Shown here in pieces: positions 26,088 to 33,857 of a stretch of DNA of 64,000 nt; position 1 is the stretch's first letter, and every line of letters starts with the position of its first letter. The stretch is from Herpetosiphon sp042688385 (GTDB lineage: Bacteria > Chloroflexota > Chloroflexia > Chloroflexales > Herpetosiphonaceae): NCBI RefSeq assembly GCF_042688385.1, contig NZ_JBHUPY010000011.1, positions 1-64,000 of the forward strand, given 5' to 3'. A program made the position numbers and the translations under genes. Under the pieces are notes generated by a model. It saw nothing but the letters and a program-made list of their open reading frames with translations, ran no database searches and was not told where the DNA came from.

Positions 26088-26855
26088 TTGACCGACACAA
26101 CTACCAACCGTGTAGTGTCGCTGAAGGCCCTGCTTGAAGCAGGTGTTCACTTCGGCCACCAAACCAAGCGCTGGAACCCCAAAATGCGTCCGTTTATTTT
26201 CACGGATCGCAATGGGATTCACATTATTGATTTGCAACAAACTGTTACCACGTTGCAAAGCGCTTATCGCTTTGTAGCCGATGCAGTTGCTGGCGGCGGC
26301 AAGGTGCTTTTCGTAGGCACCAAGAAGCAAGCTCAAGAAGCTGTGCGCGACGAAGCTACCCGCTCAAATCAATTGTATGTAACCCAACGCTGGATGGGTG
26401 GTCTGTTGACCAACTTCTCAACGATCAAAAGCCGCTTGAAATTCTTGCACGACTTGGAAGCGCGCCGCGACCGTGGTGAATTCAACTTGGTTACCAAGGC
26501 TGAAGCACTGAAGTTGGAAGACGAAATCGTCAAATTGAACCGCGTATTCGGCGGGATCAAAACGATGGAACGCTTGCCAGCAGCTATGTTCGTGATCGAC
26601 CCCCACAAAGAAACCTTGGCGATTAGCGAAGCTAAGAAGCTGGGGATTCCGGTGGTGGCAATGGTTGATACCAACTGCGATCCCGATCCAATCGATTACC
26701 CAATCCCATCAAACGACGATGCGATTCGCGCTATCCGCCTGATGGCTGGCAAAATTGCCGACGCAGCGTTGGAAGGCCAAAACCGCCGTCAATCACAACA
26801 TGTCGAAGAACGTGCTTTGGCCGAACAAACCAAGTACGAAGAAGACGCATTCTAG
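26088..26855 (+). CDS. rpsB: 30S ribosomal protein S2
   Basis: The 255-residue product is S2: LKALLEAGVHFGHQTKRWNP, FTDRNGIHIIDLQQT, QRWMGGLLTNFSTIK and AMVDTNCDPDPIDYPIPSND are all family hallmarks. It binds the 30S head and is needed to recruit S1 in many bacteria. The TTG at 26088 is chosen because TAAGGAG lies seven bases upstream and the product then begins just before the family's usual start. It is followed by tsf, as in most bacteria. Confidence 0.97.
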   Translation: MTDTTTNRVVSLKALLEAGVHFGHQTKRWNPKMRPFIFTDRNGIHIIDLQQTVTTLQSAYRFVADAVAGGGKVLFVGTKKQAQEAVRDEATRSNQLYVTQRWMGGLLTNFSTIKSRLKFLHDLEARRDRGEFNLVTKAEALKLEDEIVKLNRVFGGIKTMERLPAAMFVIDPHKETLAISEAKKLGIPVVAMVDTNCDPDPIDYPIPSNDDAIRAIRLMAGKIADAALEGQNRRQSQHVEERALAEQTKYEEDAF

Positions 26856-26918
26856 GCCGAGGTCATTCCGGCCTGCGCTCGCGAATGCCGTCCTAGTATC
26901 GATAGACACCCGAACCCC

Positions 26919-26946
26919 GGACGAGCAACAATGCTCGTCCGTTTTT
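26919..26946 (+). terminator. Terminator or attenuator between rpsB and tsf
   Basis: GGACGAGCA pairs perfectly with TGCTCGTCC around ACAA and is followed by GTTTTT. Transcripts reaching tsf must pass it, so it probably sets the S2 to EF-Ts ratio. Confidence 0.8.
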
Positions 26947-26965
26947 ACAACAAGGAGAATACCCT

Positions 26966-27562
26966 GTGAGCATCTCGATGGATCAAGTCAAGGAACTTCG
27001 CGAACGTACCGGTGCTGGCATCCTCGACTGCAAAAAAGCATTGACGGATACCAGCGGCGACGTTGACGCTGCAATCAAAATCTTGCGCGAAAAAGGCTTG
27101 GCTGCCGCCGCCAAGAAATCATCACGGGATGCCAGCGACGGTCGGGTTGAAGTTTACGTGCACCCAGGCAATAAAGTTGTTGCTATCGTGGAAGTAAACT
27201 GCGAAACCGACTTCGTGGCCAAAACCGACGATTTCAAAAAATTGGCTTACGATTTGGCCTTGCACGTTGCTGCAACCAACCCAGCCTATGTCAACCGCGA
27301 AGATGTGCCTGAAGCAGAAGTCGAGCGCGAACGCGAAATCTTGCGCCAACAAAATGTCGACAGCGGCAAGCCTGCCAACATTGTTGAAAAAATTGTTGAA
27401 GGTCGCATCGAGAAATTCTATGGCGAAATCGTCTTGCTCGAACAAGAATTCGTCAAAGATCCAAGCGTCAAAATCAAAGATTTGGTGCAAGAAGCGATTG
27501 CAAAATTGGGCGAAAACATCGTCGTACGCCGCTTCAGCCGCTTTGAAGTTGGCAGCAACTAA
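26966..27562 (+). CDS. tsf: Elongation factor Ts
   Basis: The 198-residue product has the N-terminal UBA-like helix set with ELRERTGAGILDCKKAL and the core with EVNCETDFVAKT. It exchanges GDP for GTP on EF-Tu. At 198 residues it is the short form with a single dimerisation-type core region, unlike the 280-residue enterobacterial form. A GTG start is preceded by AAGGAG. It lies between two terminator hairpins. Confidence 0.97.
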   Translation: MSISMDQVKELRERTGAGILDCKKALTDTSGDVDAAIKILREKGLAAAAKKSSRDASDGRVEVYVHPGNKVVAIVEVNCETDFVAKTDDFKKLAYDLALHVAATNPAYVNREDVPEAEVEREREILRQQNVDSGKPANIVEKIVEGRIEKFYGEIVLLEQEFVKDPSVKIKDLVQEAIAKLGENIVVRRFSRFEVGSN

Positions 27563-27601
27563 ACAGTGCGACGATTGGCGCAACCCAATCTATGCACTCT
27601 C

Positions 27602-27648
27602 AACCGTCGTTTGTGGATTGTACTCAATCCGCAGGCGGCGGTTTTTTT
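27602..27648 (+). terminator. Strong terminator after tsf
   Basis: A 19-base stem (27602-27620 with 27625-27643, several G-U pairs) closes a TACT loop and runs into seven T residues. pyrH therefore likely has its own promoter in the T-rich stretch after it. Confidence 0.85.
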
Positions 27649-27717
27649 CTGAAATCACGCAGGTGTCTGTTTCTTCCTTGCTTTTGACCTTTTGACTTTC
27701 ACTTGGAGGGTTCTGGT

Positions 27718-28464
27718 ATGCAACCACGCTATAAACGGGTTTTGCTCAAGCTCAGCGGCGAAGCTTTGGCTGGCGATGGCAAAACCAATATTTCGCCTGA
27801 CGTGTTAAACTATATGTCAGCCGAAATTAAGCGATTGTTGGCGCATGGGGTGCAAGTGGCAATTGTGCTTGGCGGCGGCAATATCTGGCGTGGTGGACCA
27901 GCAATCAAAGCTGGCATGGAACCACCCCAAGCCCACTACATGGGTATGCTTGCAACCATTATCAATGCCTTGGCCTTGCAAGATGCGCTCGAGCGCAACG
28001 GCATGCAAACGCGGGCCATGACAGCCATTAAAATGGATGAAGTCGCTGAATCGTACATTCGACGGCGAGCGGTGCGACATATGGAAAAAGGGCGGGTGGT
28101 CATTTTGGCCGCTGGCACCGGCAATCCCTATTTCACCACCGATTCGGGCGCTGCCTTACGCGCCGCCGAACTCGATGCCGATGTGATTCTGATGGCCAAA
28201 AATCGGGTTGATGGGGTGTATAGCGCTGACCCACGCACCAACCCCAGCGCAACCAAATTTGACCATATCACCTATTTTGATGCCCTGACCCGTGGCTTAA
28301 CGATTATGGACAGTACGGCGCTGACCTTTTGCATGGATAATAACTTGCCTATCATTGTATTCAGCCTCGATACCCCAGGCAATTTGGAACGAATTGTGCT
28401 AGGTGAGCAGGTTGGAACTTTGATTAGCAATGCCAGTACTGAAGCCCCCGCTACCTCTGCGTAG
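27718..28464 (+). CDS. pyrH: UMP kinase
   Basis: The 248-residue product is bacterial UMP kinase: KRVLLKLSGEALAGD at the start, IVLGGGNIWRG, GMLATIINALALQD, and GTGNPYFTTDSGAALRA. It phosphorylates UMP to UDP and is hexameric, regulated by GTP and UTP. The ATG at 27718 has GGAGGG eight bases upstream. frr follows after 28 bases. Confidence 0.96.
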   Translation: MQPRYKRVLLKLSGEALAGDGKTNISPDVLNYMSAEIKRLLAHGVQVAIVLGGGNIWRGGPAIKAGMEPPQAHYMGMLATIINALALQDALERNGMQTRAMTAIKMDEVAESYIRRRAVRHMEKGRVVILAAGTGNPYFTTDSGAALRAAELDADVILMAKNRVDGVYSADPRTNPSATKFDHITYFDALTRGLTIMDSTALTFCMDNNLPIIVFSLDTPGNLERIVLGEQVGTLISNASTEAPATSA

Positions 28465-28492
28465 CGCTAGCCAACTACAAGGAGTTTTTTGT

Positions 28493-29053
28493 ATGACAGT
28501 TAAAGATGTCTTACGCGATGCCGAAGCCAAAATGAAAAAGAGCATCGATTCGTTGCGCCATACCCTTGGCGCTGTGCGTACTGGCCGCGCTTCTCCCGCC
28601 TTGGTCGAAGATTTGAAGGTTGAATATTATGGCGCTGAAATGCCACTCAACCAATTGGCCAATATCGCCACCCCAGAATCACGCATGCTGACGATTCAAC
28701 CCTACGACCAAGGCGCGATCAAGGCAATCGAAAAGGCCATTCAAAATTCAGAGTTGGGCATCAACCCCAGCAACGATGGCCGCGTCATTCGCTTGGCAAT
28801 TCCTCAGTTGACCCAAGAACGCCGCAAGGAGTTGGTCAAACAGGTCAAAGCCAAAATCGAAGATGGCAAAGTGGCAATTCGCAATGTTCGCCGCGAAGCC
28901 CAAGATGCTATCCGCAAATTGCAACAAGATAAGGCCATCTCGGAAGATGACGAGCGCCGTGGCCAAGAAGATTTGCAAAAATTGACCGACCGCTTCCAAA
29001 AAGAGGTCGAAACGATCGGCGCTACTAAAGAAGCCGAGGTCATGGAAGTCTAG
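28493..29053 (+). CDS. frr: Ribosome recycling factor
   Basis: The 186-residue product matches RRF throughout: LRTGRASPALVEDLKVEYYG-like head, then TPESRMLTIQPYD, and the long C-terminal helices with RRELVK-like and NVRREA segments. It splits the post-termination ribosome together with EF-G. The ATG at 28493 has AAGGAG eight bases upstream. It ends the cluster and is followed by two hairpins. Confidence 0.96.
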   Translation: MTVKDVLRDAEAKMKKSIDSLRHTLGAVRTGRASPALVEDLKVEYYGAEMPLNQLANIATPESRMLTIQPYDQGAIKAIEKAIQNSELGINPSNDGRVIRLAIPQLTQERRKELVKQVKAKIEDGKVAIRNVRREAQDAIRKLQQDKAISEDDERRGQEDLQKLTDRFQKEVETIGATKEAEVMEV

Positions 29054-29081
29054 GACTTGTGGTTTTGGCATCGTTACGAGT

Positions 29082-29213
29082 GGGCCTAGCAGAACTAGGC
29101 CCAGCCGTTTTGGCCAAACTGCCTATTCAAGCCTCAAAATTGGCCTGAGCTAAGTGTAAGGTTTGCTTTATCCAAGGCTCATTTCACCACCGCACCCCCA
29201 TGCGGTGGTTTTT
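29082..29213 (+). terminator. Two terminator hairpins after frr
   Basis: GGGCCTAG/CTAGGCCC (29082-29102, loop CAGAA) is followed by a weak T tract. ACCACCGCA/TGCGGTGGT (29186-29209) is followed by a run of five T residues and is the stronger one. Confidence 0.85.
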
Positions 29214-29257
29214 AATCTTTTATCTATCAGCCTAGGTACTATATCCTCCTATGACCT

Positions 29258-29288
29258 TTGACCTATAAGGGTTTTAAAAGGCTATGGT
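29258..29288 (+). promoter_or_regulatory. Possible promoter of the 14-kb surface operon
   Basis: TTGACC at 29258-29263 and TATGGT at 29283-29288 are separated by 19 bases, longer than ideal. It lies after the frr terminators and 60 bases before the first gene of the operon. Confidence 0.35.
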
Positions 29289-29347
29289 ATGCTTTTGGCG
29301 CATTGCCCGATCCACAGCAAAAACTTAATACAATTGAGGATGCCACC

Positions 29348-30499
29348 ATGTCCGATCAAGATCACAATCAAGCCATCAATCGGCGGCAGTTTCTCAAGTT
29401 GGGCGCTATCTCAGGGGTGCTTGCCAGCATGCCCGAATTAGCGGCTGCCAGCGAGAGAAGCCTTATTCGGCAACGAGAGCCAGAGGTAATGCAGGTTGGC
29501 CTGTGTCTGCCCACGCAACTGCATAGTCAGCATGCAGTTCAGGAATTATTGCTCGGTTTGCAGTTCGCCAGCGCACAAGCAGTGGTGCCCTTCACGTTTA
29601 AATTTCAAGCCCCCCAAACGATCGATCAAATTCTGAGCACCAAAACGACAGCAACCCGTTGGTTGAGCCTTGGCACGCCCTTGGGCTTGCAAATGCTCAG
29701 CGAAAGTTTGCCTCAACAAACGATCATTGCAGCCTCGCTCGGCGAACATTTTGCGGTTGCCAATCCCAGCCCTAATCTGGTGATCAATAGTTTTGGCATG
29801 GCCGATGCTGCTTGGCAAAGCGCGGTTTGGGCCAGCCAGCAACGTGGCAAACGGGCGCTTATTCTGCGCTCAACAACCCTCAGCGGCTATGATTGCACAT
29901 GGGGCTTTGAACAGGGCTTGTTGGCTGGTGGAGCACAGCTCATTGCCGACTTTAACGTCAATGCGCAGGCCAATTTCGACGAGCTAGCTGCCAAAGTCGC
30001 CAGCCTCAACCCCGATCTGGTCTATTTGGCATTGAACGCCGCCGAATCGCAGCAGTGGTGGCATAGCTTTACCCAGAGCAGCAAAGCGCTGTGGATTACC
30101 TCCAACCCAACCCTTGAGCCAAACCTCGCTCAACGCTTGCGCAAACAAGGCCTCGAATTGGCCTATGCAGGCGGCTGGAATCCATCCACGCAGCAAGCAT
30201 TTCGCGAAGCATTTAGCAAAACCTATGGCACGGAGCCAAGCCAACATCACGCCTTAGGCTACGATACGGCCTTGTTAATTGCCAGCACCACGGCAAGCGC
30301 GAAAGCTACCAGCTACATAGGCTTGCGTGGCCCAACCAGCATCGATCGCTTCCAAACGACCAATGCGCCAACCTATCTACACTTCTTAGTCAGCCAAAAA
30401 CGCCAAGCAGCGCCAATCAGTTTTGCGGCGCTTGATCAAGCCCAGGTTCAACAACAGCTTACTGCTATTCGCAGCGGCATAACCCAACCCTATGTTTAA
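29348..30499 (+). CDS. Tat-exported solute-binding-like protein
   Basis: The 383-residue product starts with a twin-arginine signal (NRRQFLKLGAISGVLA) and then a two-lobed type-1 periplasmic binding fold: MQVGLCLPTQ, VINSFGMADAAWQSAVWA, KRALILRS, and LNPDLVYLALNA; DTALLIAS lies near the end. This is the fold of branched-chain amino-acid receptors, but no permease or ATPase genes are near. It may be a sensor or a binding protein for the surface system encoded downstream. The ATG at 29348 gives the Tat signal at the usual place. Confidence 0.75.
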   Translation: MSDQDHNQAINRRQFLKLGAISGVLASMPELAAASERSLIRQREPEVMQVGLCLPTQLHSQHAVQELLLGLQFASAQAVVPFTFKFQAPQTIDQILSTKTTATRWLSLGTPLGLQMLSESLPQQTIIAASLGEHFAVANPSPNLVINSFGMADAAWQSAVWASQQRGKRALILRSTTLSGYDCTWGFEQGLLAGGAQLIADFNVNAQANFDELAAKVASLNPDLVYLALNAAESQQWWHSFTQSSKALWITSNPTLEPNLAQRLRKQGLELAYAGGWNPSTQQAFREAFSKTYGTEPSQHHALGYDTALLIASTTASAKATSYIGLRGPTSIDRFQTTNAPTYLHFLVSQKRQAAPISFAALDQAQVQQQLTAIRSGITQPYV

Positions 30500-30561
30500 T
30501 CACGGCTAAAGCTGCGGTTCGCTTAATACGCTAGAGTTTGGTGTGCTGAAGGAGATCACCG

Positions 30562-31044
30562 ATGATTGGATTAGCAGCCCCGCTGAGCTTGCGGACAGTG
30601 ACTCCGAAGGATGAGTCGCTGCTGCTTAATTTGTATGCCTCGACGCGCGCCGCCGAAATGGCCCGCGTCGATTGGGATGATCTGCGCAAAGCTGAGTTTA
30701 TCAGCATGCAATATCATGCTCAGCACACCCACTATCTGCAACACTACCCCGATGCGAGCTTTCAAATTATTCAACACAAACAGCAAGCAATTGGCGACTG
30801 GTACACATTTCAAAGTTCAAGCCTGATGCGCGTTTTAGATATAACGATCTTGCCACAGTTTCGCGGGCGTGGCATCGGGAGCAAATTGCTTGAATTGTTT
30901 TTGGCCCAAGCCAAAGCCAGCCAACGTCCTGTTCGCTTGTATGTCTATAAAGAAAATCTGCGCGTAAGTGCTTGGTACAAACGCTTGGGATTTCAAGCTA
31001 TCGGTGGCTTGAGTATGTACACCGAAATGGAATGGCGGCCTTAG
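30562..31044 (+). CDS. GNAT acetyltransferase
   Basis: The 160-residue product has the acetyl-CoA motif QFRGRGIGSKLLE and a preceding strand LDITILPQ, and YKENLRVSAWYKRLGFQ further on. It should acetylate an amine, perhaps the N-terminus or a lysine of a product of this operon; that link is inference. GGAG lies just upstream of the ATG. The first collar gene starts 17 bases after its stop. Confidence 0.85.
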   Translation: MIGLAAPLSLRTVTPKDESLLLNLYASTRAAEMARVDWDDLRKAEFISMQYHAQHTHYLQHYPDASFQIIQHKQQAIGDWYTFQSSSLMRVLDITILPQFRGRGIGSKLLELFLAQAKASQRPVRLYVYKENLRVSAWYKRLGFQAIGGLSMYTEMEWRP

Positions 31045-31061
31045 TTTTTGGAGGATCGCAC

Positions 31062-31574
31062 ATGGCGCAACCCTATGTTGGTGAGATTCGGATGTTTGGT
31101 GGCAATTTTGCCCCCATAGGCTGGGCACTTTGCAATGGCCAAATATTAGCAATCTCAGAGAACGAAACCCTGTTTCAATTAATTGGCACAACCTACGGGG
31201 GCAATGGCCAATCGACTTTTGCCTTGCCCGATTTGCGTGGGCGCTTGCCGATTCATCAAGGTAATGGCTTTATTTTGGCCGAAACTGGTGGTGTTGAAGA
31301 AGTCACGCTGACGGTTTCGCAAATGCCAGCTCATACTCATATTCCCTTGGCTAGCGCAAACAATGGCACGACCAATATTCCCCAAAGTGCAATTTGGGCC
31401 AAAGCAGGCTCGACAAATTTGTATGTTGCTGGCGCAACCCAAGGCGATCTTACGCCCTTTGCCGCCAATACGATTAGCCCAGTTGGCGGCTCGCAGCCGC
31501 ATACCAATATGTCACCCTACTTGTGTATCAATTTTATTATTTCGTTGTTTGGGATCTTCCCATCGCAAACCTAG
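31062..31574 (+). CDS. Phage tail collar/MdpB-like protein, first of three
   Basis: The 170-residue product begins with GEIRMFGGNFAPIGWALCNG, then GTTYGGNGQSTFALPDLRGR and a PAHTH motif, and ends PYLCINFIISLFGIFPSQ. These are the markers of the tail-collar domain of microcystin-dependent-protein-like families. Collar domains in phage tail fibres trimerise and bind metal or receptor. There is no signal peptide. GGAGG lies six bases before the ATG. Confidence 0.9.
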   Translation: MAQPYVGEIRMFGGNFAPIGWALCNGQILAISENETLFQLIGTTYGGNGQSTFALPDLRGRLPIHQGNGFILAETGGVEEVTLTVSQMPAHTHIPLASANNGTTNIPQSAIWAKAGSTNLYVAGATQGDLTPFAANTISPVGGSQPHTNMSPYLCINFIISLFGIFPSQT

Positions 31575-31627
31575 GCGAAAAATTTGGACTTGAATCGTTA
31601 AGTAGTTGTAGTTGTTGAGGTACTTGT

Positions 31628-32143
31628 ATGGCCGACCCATTTGTGGCTGAAATTCGCATCGTCCCGTTTAATTTTGCGCCAGTCGGTTGGGCTTTTTGCA
31701 ATGGCCAATTATTGCCGCTTTCACAAAACACTGCTTTGTTTTCGCTCTTGGGCACAACCTATGGCGGCAATGGCAGAAGCAACTTTGCCCTGCCCGATTT
31801 ACAAGGTCGGTCGCCCATGCATCCCGGCCAAGGGCCAGGCTTGAGCTTGCACGACCTCGGCGAAACTGGCGGCTCGGAAACGGTCAGCTTATTACAAAGC
31901 GAAATTCCTAGCCATAGTCATCAACTCAATTATGTAGGCATCAATGGCAATAATGCCAATCCGGTTGGCAATGTTTTAGGTGCGCCAGAAACAACCGATG
32001 CCTTTCGAATTACGCCTGATACAACCCTATCGCCACAAGAGCTTTCGCTGACTGGCGGCGATCAGCCGCACAATAATCTCCAGCCCTATCTGACCCTGAA
32101 TTTTATTATTGCCTTGCAGGGGGTCTTCCCGCCCCGTGGCTAA
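31628..32143 (+). CDS. Phage tail collar/MdpB-like protein, second of three
   Basis: The 171-residue product follows the same plan: EIRIVPFNFAPVGWAFCNGQ, GTTYGGNGRSNFALPDLQGR, IPSHSHQL and a final LNFIIALQGVFP. Its middle part differs from the first copy, with an insert GLSLHDLGETGG. It begins 53 bases after the previous gene. Sequence divergence among the three suggests a hetero-oligomeric fibre more than redundant copies. Confidence 0.9.
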   Translation: MADPFVAEIRIVPFNFAPVGWAFCNGQLLPLSQNTALFSLLGTTYGGNGRSNFALPDLQGRSPMHPGQGPGLSLHDLGETGGSETVSLLQSEIPSHSHQLNYVGINGNNANPVGNVLGAPETTDAFRITPDTTLSPQELSLTGGDQPHNNLQPYLTLNFIIALQGVFPPRG

Positions 32144-32185
32144 GCTCGAACGCGTGCATACAGCTAGTTAGAGGATGACACTGTT

Positions 32186-32683
32186 ATGGCAGAACCATTT
32201 TTATCAGAGATTCGGCTATTCTCGTTCGACTTTCCTCCCAAAGGTTGGGCCTGGTGTAACGGCCAACTCTTGCCAATCAACCAAAATCAGGCTCTCTTTT
32301 CATTGTTAGGCACAACTTATGGTGGCGATGGCCGCGTCAATTTTGCCTTGCCCGATCTACGCGGACGCGTGCCTGTGCATTTTGACAGTAGCTTTACTTT
32401 AGGCCAACGTGGCGGCGAGCAAGCGCATACGCTTTCAATTAGCGAACTGCCAACCCATACCCATACTGTTGCGGCCTCAAACCAACCAGCCAATAGCGGC
32501 AGTGGTTATCCGCCAGCCCGTTCAAGCGGGGTTAACGGCTATACCAGCGCAGGCCCAACTGGAACCATGAACGCCTTGAGTGTTGGCAATATTGGCGGTA
32601 GCCAAGCCCACCTGAATATGGCTCCTTTTTTGACAATTAATTTTTGTATTGCCTTACAAGGCATCTTTCCGTCGCAAACTTAA
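32186..32683 (+). CDS. Phage tail collar/MdpB-like protein, third of three
   Basis: The 165-residue product has EIRLFSFDFPPKGWAWCNGQ, GTTYGGDGRVNFALPDLRGR, LPTHTHTV and a closing INFCIALQGIFPSQ. A glycine/serine-rich stretch lies in the middle. It ends 21 bases before the second solute-binding-like gene. Confidence 0.9.
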   Translation: MAEPFLSEIRLFSFDFPPKGWAWCNGQLLPINQNQALFSLLGTTYGGDGRVNFALPDLRGRVPVHFDSSFTLGQRGGEQAHTLSISELPTHTHTVAASNQPANSGSGYPPARSSGVNGYTSAGPTGTMNALSVGNIGGSQAHLNMAPFLTINFCIALQGIFPSQT

Positions 32684-32704
32684 TCTGGTTGAGGTTTTAA
32701 CCCT

Positions 32705-33826
32705 ATGAACTATCAGCGTTTGGGCATTGGCATGCTCTTGCCCTTGGCAGCCGATCGCAGCCCAATTGACGAAGCATTTGAGCATGGCTTACGCAGCGCG
32801 CTTGCAGCGAGCGTCCAAACGGGCACAATCGGCGATCTTCAACTCTATAGCGAAACAGTTGGGGCGAGCGCAATGATGCTTGAGCAAAAAATTCAACAGC
32901 TGCTCAGCAATCGCCATGTCGATGTGTTGGTACTTTGGCTGCAAACTGGCTTAATCGAATATATTACGCCATTTTTGGCACGCATGCCCCGCCCAACGCT
33001 GGTAGTCAATCTTGGCGAAAATATTCCGCGCACCAGCGAACAGCATTCGTGGATTATTCAACACAGTTTGGGCTTATGGCAAGCACACTATGCCTTAGGC
33101 CGATGGGCGGCCGAACATTTGGGGCATACTACAATCCATGCACTGAGCCACTACGATAGCGGCTACGATTTGCATTATGCGCTTGTAACAGGCTTTGAGC
33201 AAGCAGGCGGCGAGCCAGTAGGCCACTACCTGAGCCATGTTCCGCCCGATCGCGGCAATTTTGCGCCGCTTTGGAATTATTTGGCAGAAACCCCTAGCGA
33301 GCTGCTCTTTTATACGGCATGCGGCCCAGAAGCAAAACAATTTTTAGCAGCGTGGAGCGATAGCCCGTTTGTCGGCAAGCGCCAGTTAGTCGTTAGCCCA
33401 ATGACCTGGCTTGCAATCGAGCCTGAGTTACGCACCAAGCTAGCCCTAACGACATGTTTGCCATGGCATCCAAACGAACTTCCAGCTGCCCATGAGCAAC
33501 CTTTTGCAACCCTAGCTCAGCTTTTAGGAACCGAGGCTGGGGCGTGGTTGGCGCAAGCGTTGCCCGAAGCAACCAGCGCCGATGATCAAATGGTTGTGCA
33601 GGCACTTGCCAAGGTCGCATGGTCAACCTCACGTGGCCCAATTCAACGCTATTCAAACCAACAAACGAGTGTGCCCAAGCTCTATCTGGTTCAAACGCAT
33701 CCAACCGATCAAACCAGCAATCAAGTGCTTGAACTTGAGCAAGCGGCACTTGATCTTCGCCCACTGCAAAGCAGCATCGAACAAGCGCCGCGCAGTGGCT
33801 GGCTCAACTCCTATTTGTGTGTCTGA
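32705..33826 (+). CDS. Cytoplasmic solute-binding-like protein
   Basis: The 373-residue product has a type-1 periplasmic-binding-protein pattern (GIGMLLPLAADRSP, then AHYALGRWAAEHLG and ALVTGFEQAGGE), resembling the protein at 29348, but lacks any signal peptide. Without one it may stay inside as a ligand sensor or chaperone. It sits 31 bases before the giant gene. No close family name is recognised. Confidence 0.6.
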   Translation: MNYQRLGIGMLLPLAADRSPIDEAFEHGLRSALAASVQTGTIGDLQLYSETVGASAMMLEQKIQQLLSNRHVDVLVLWLQTGLIEYITPFLARMPRPTLVVNLGENIPRTSEQHSWIIQHSLGLWQAHYALGRWAAEHLGHTTIHALSHYDSGYDLHYALVTGFEQAGGEPVGHYLSHVPPDRGNFAPLWNYLAETPSELLFYTACGPEAKQFLAAWSDSPFVGKRQLVVSPMTWLAIEPELRTKLALTTCLPWHPNELPAAHEQPFATLAQLLGTEAGAWLAQALPEATSADDQMVVQALAKVAWSTSRGPIQRYSNQQTSVPKLYLVQTHPTDQTSNQVLELEQAALDLRPLQSSIEQAPRSGWLNSYLCV

Positions 33827-33857
33827 CGAAGGTAACCAAACAGAAAGGTATCCCGCT

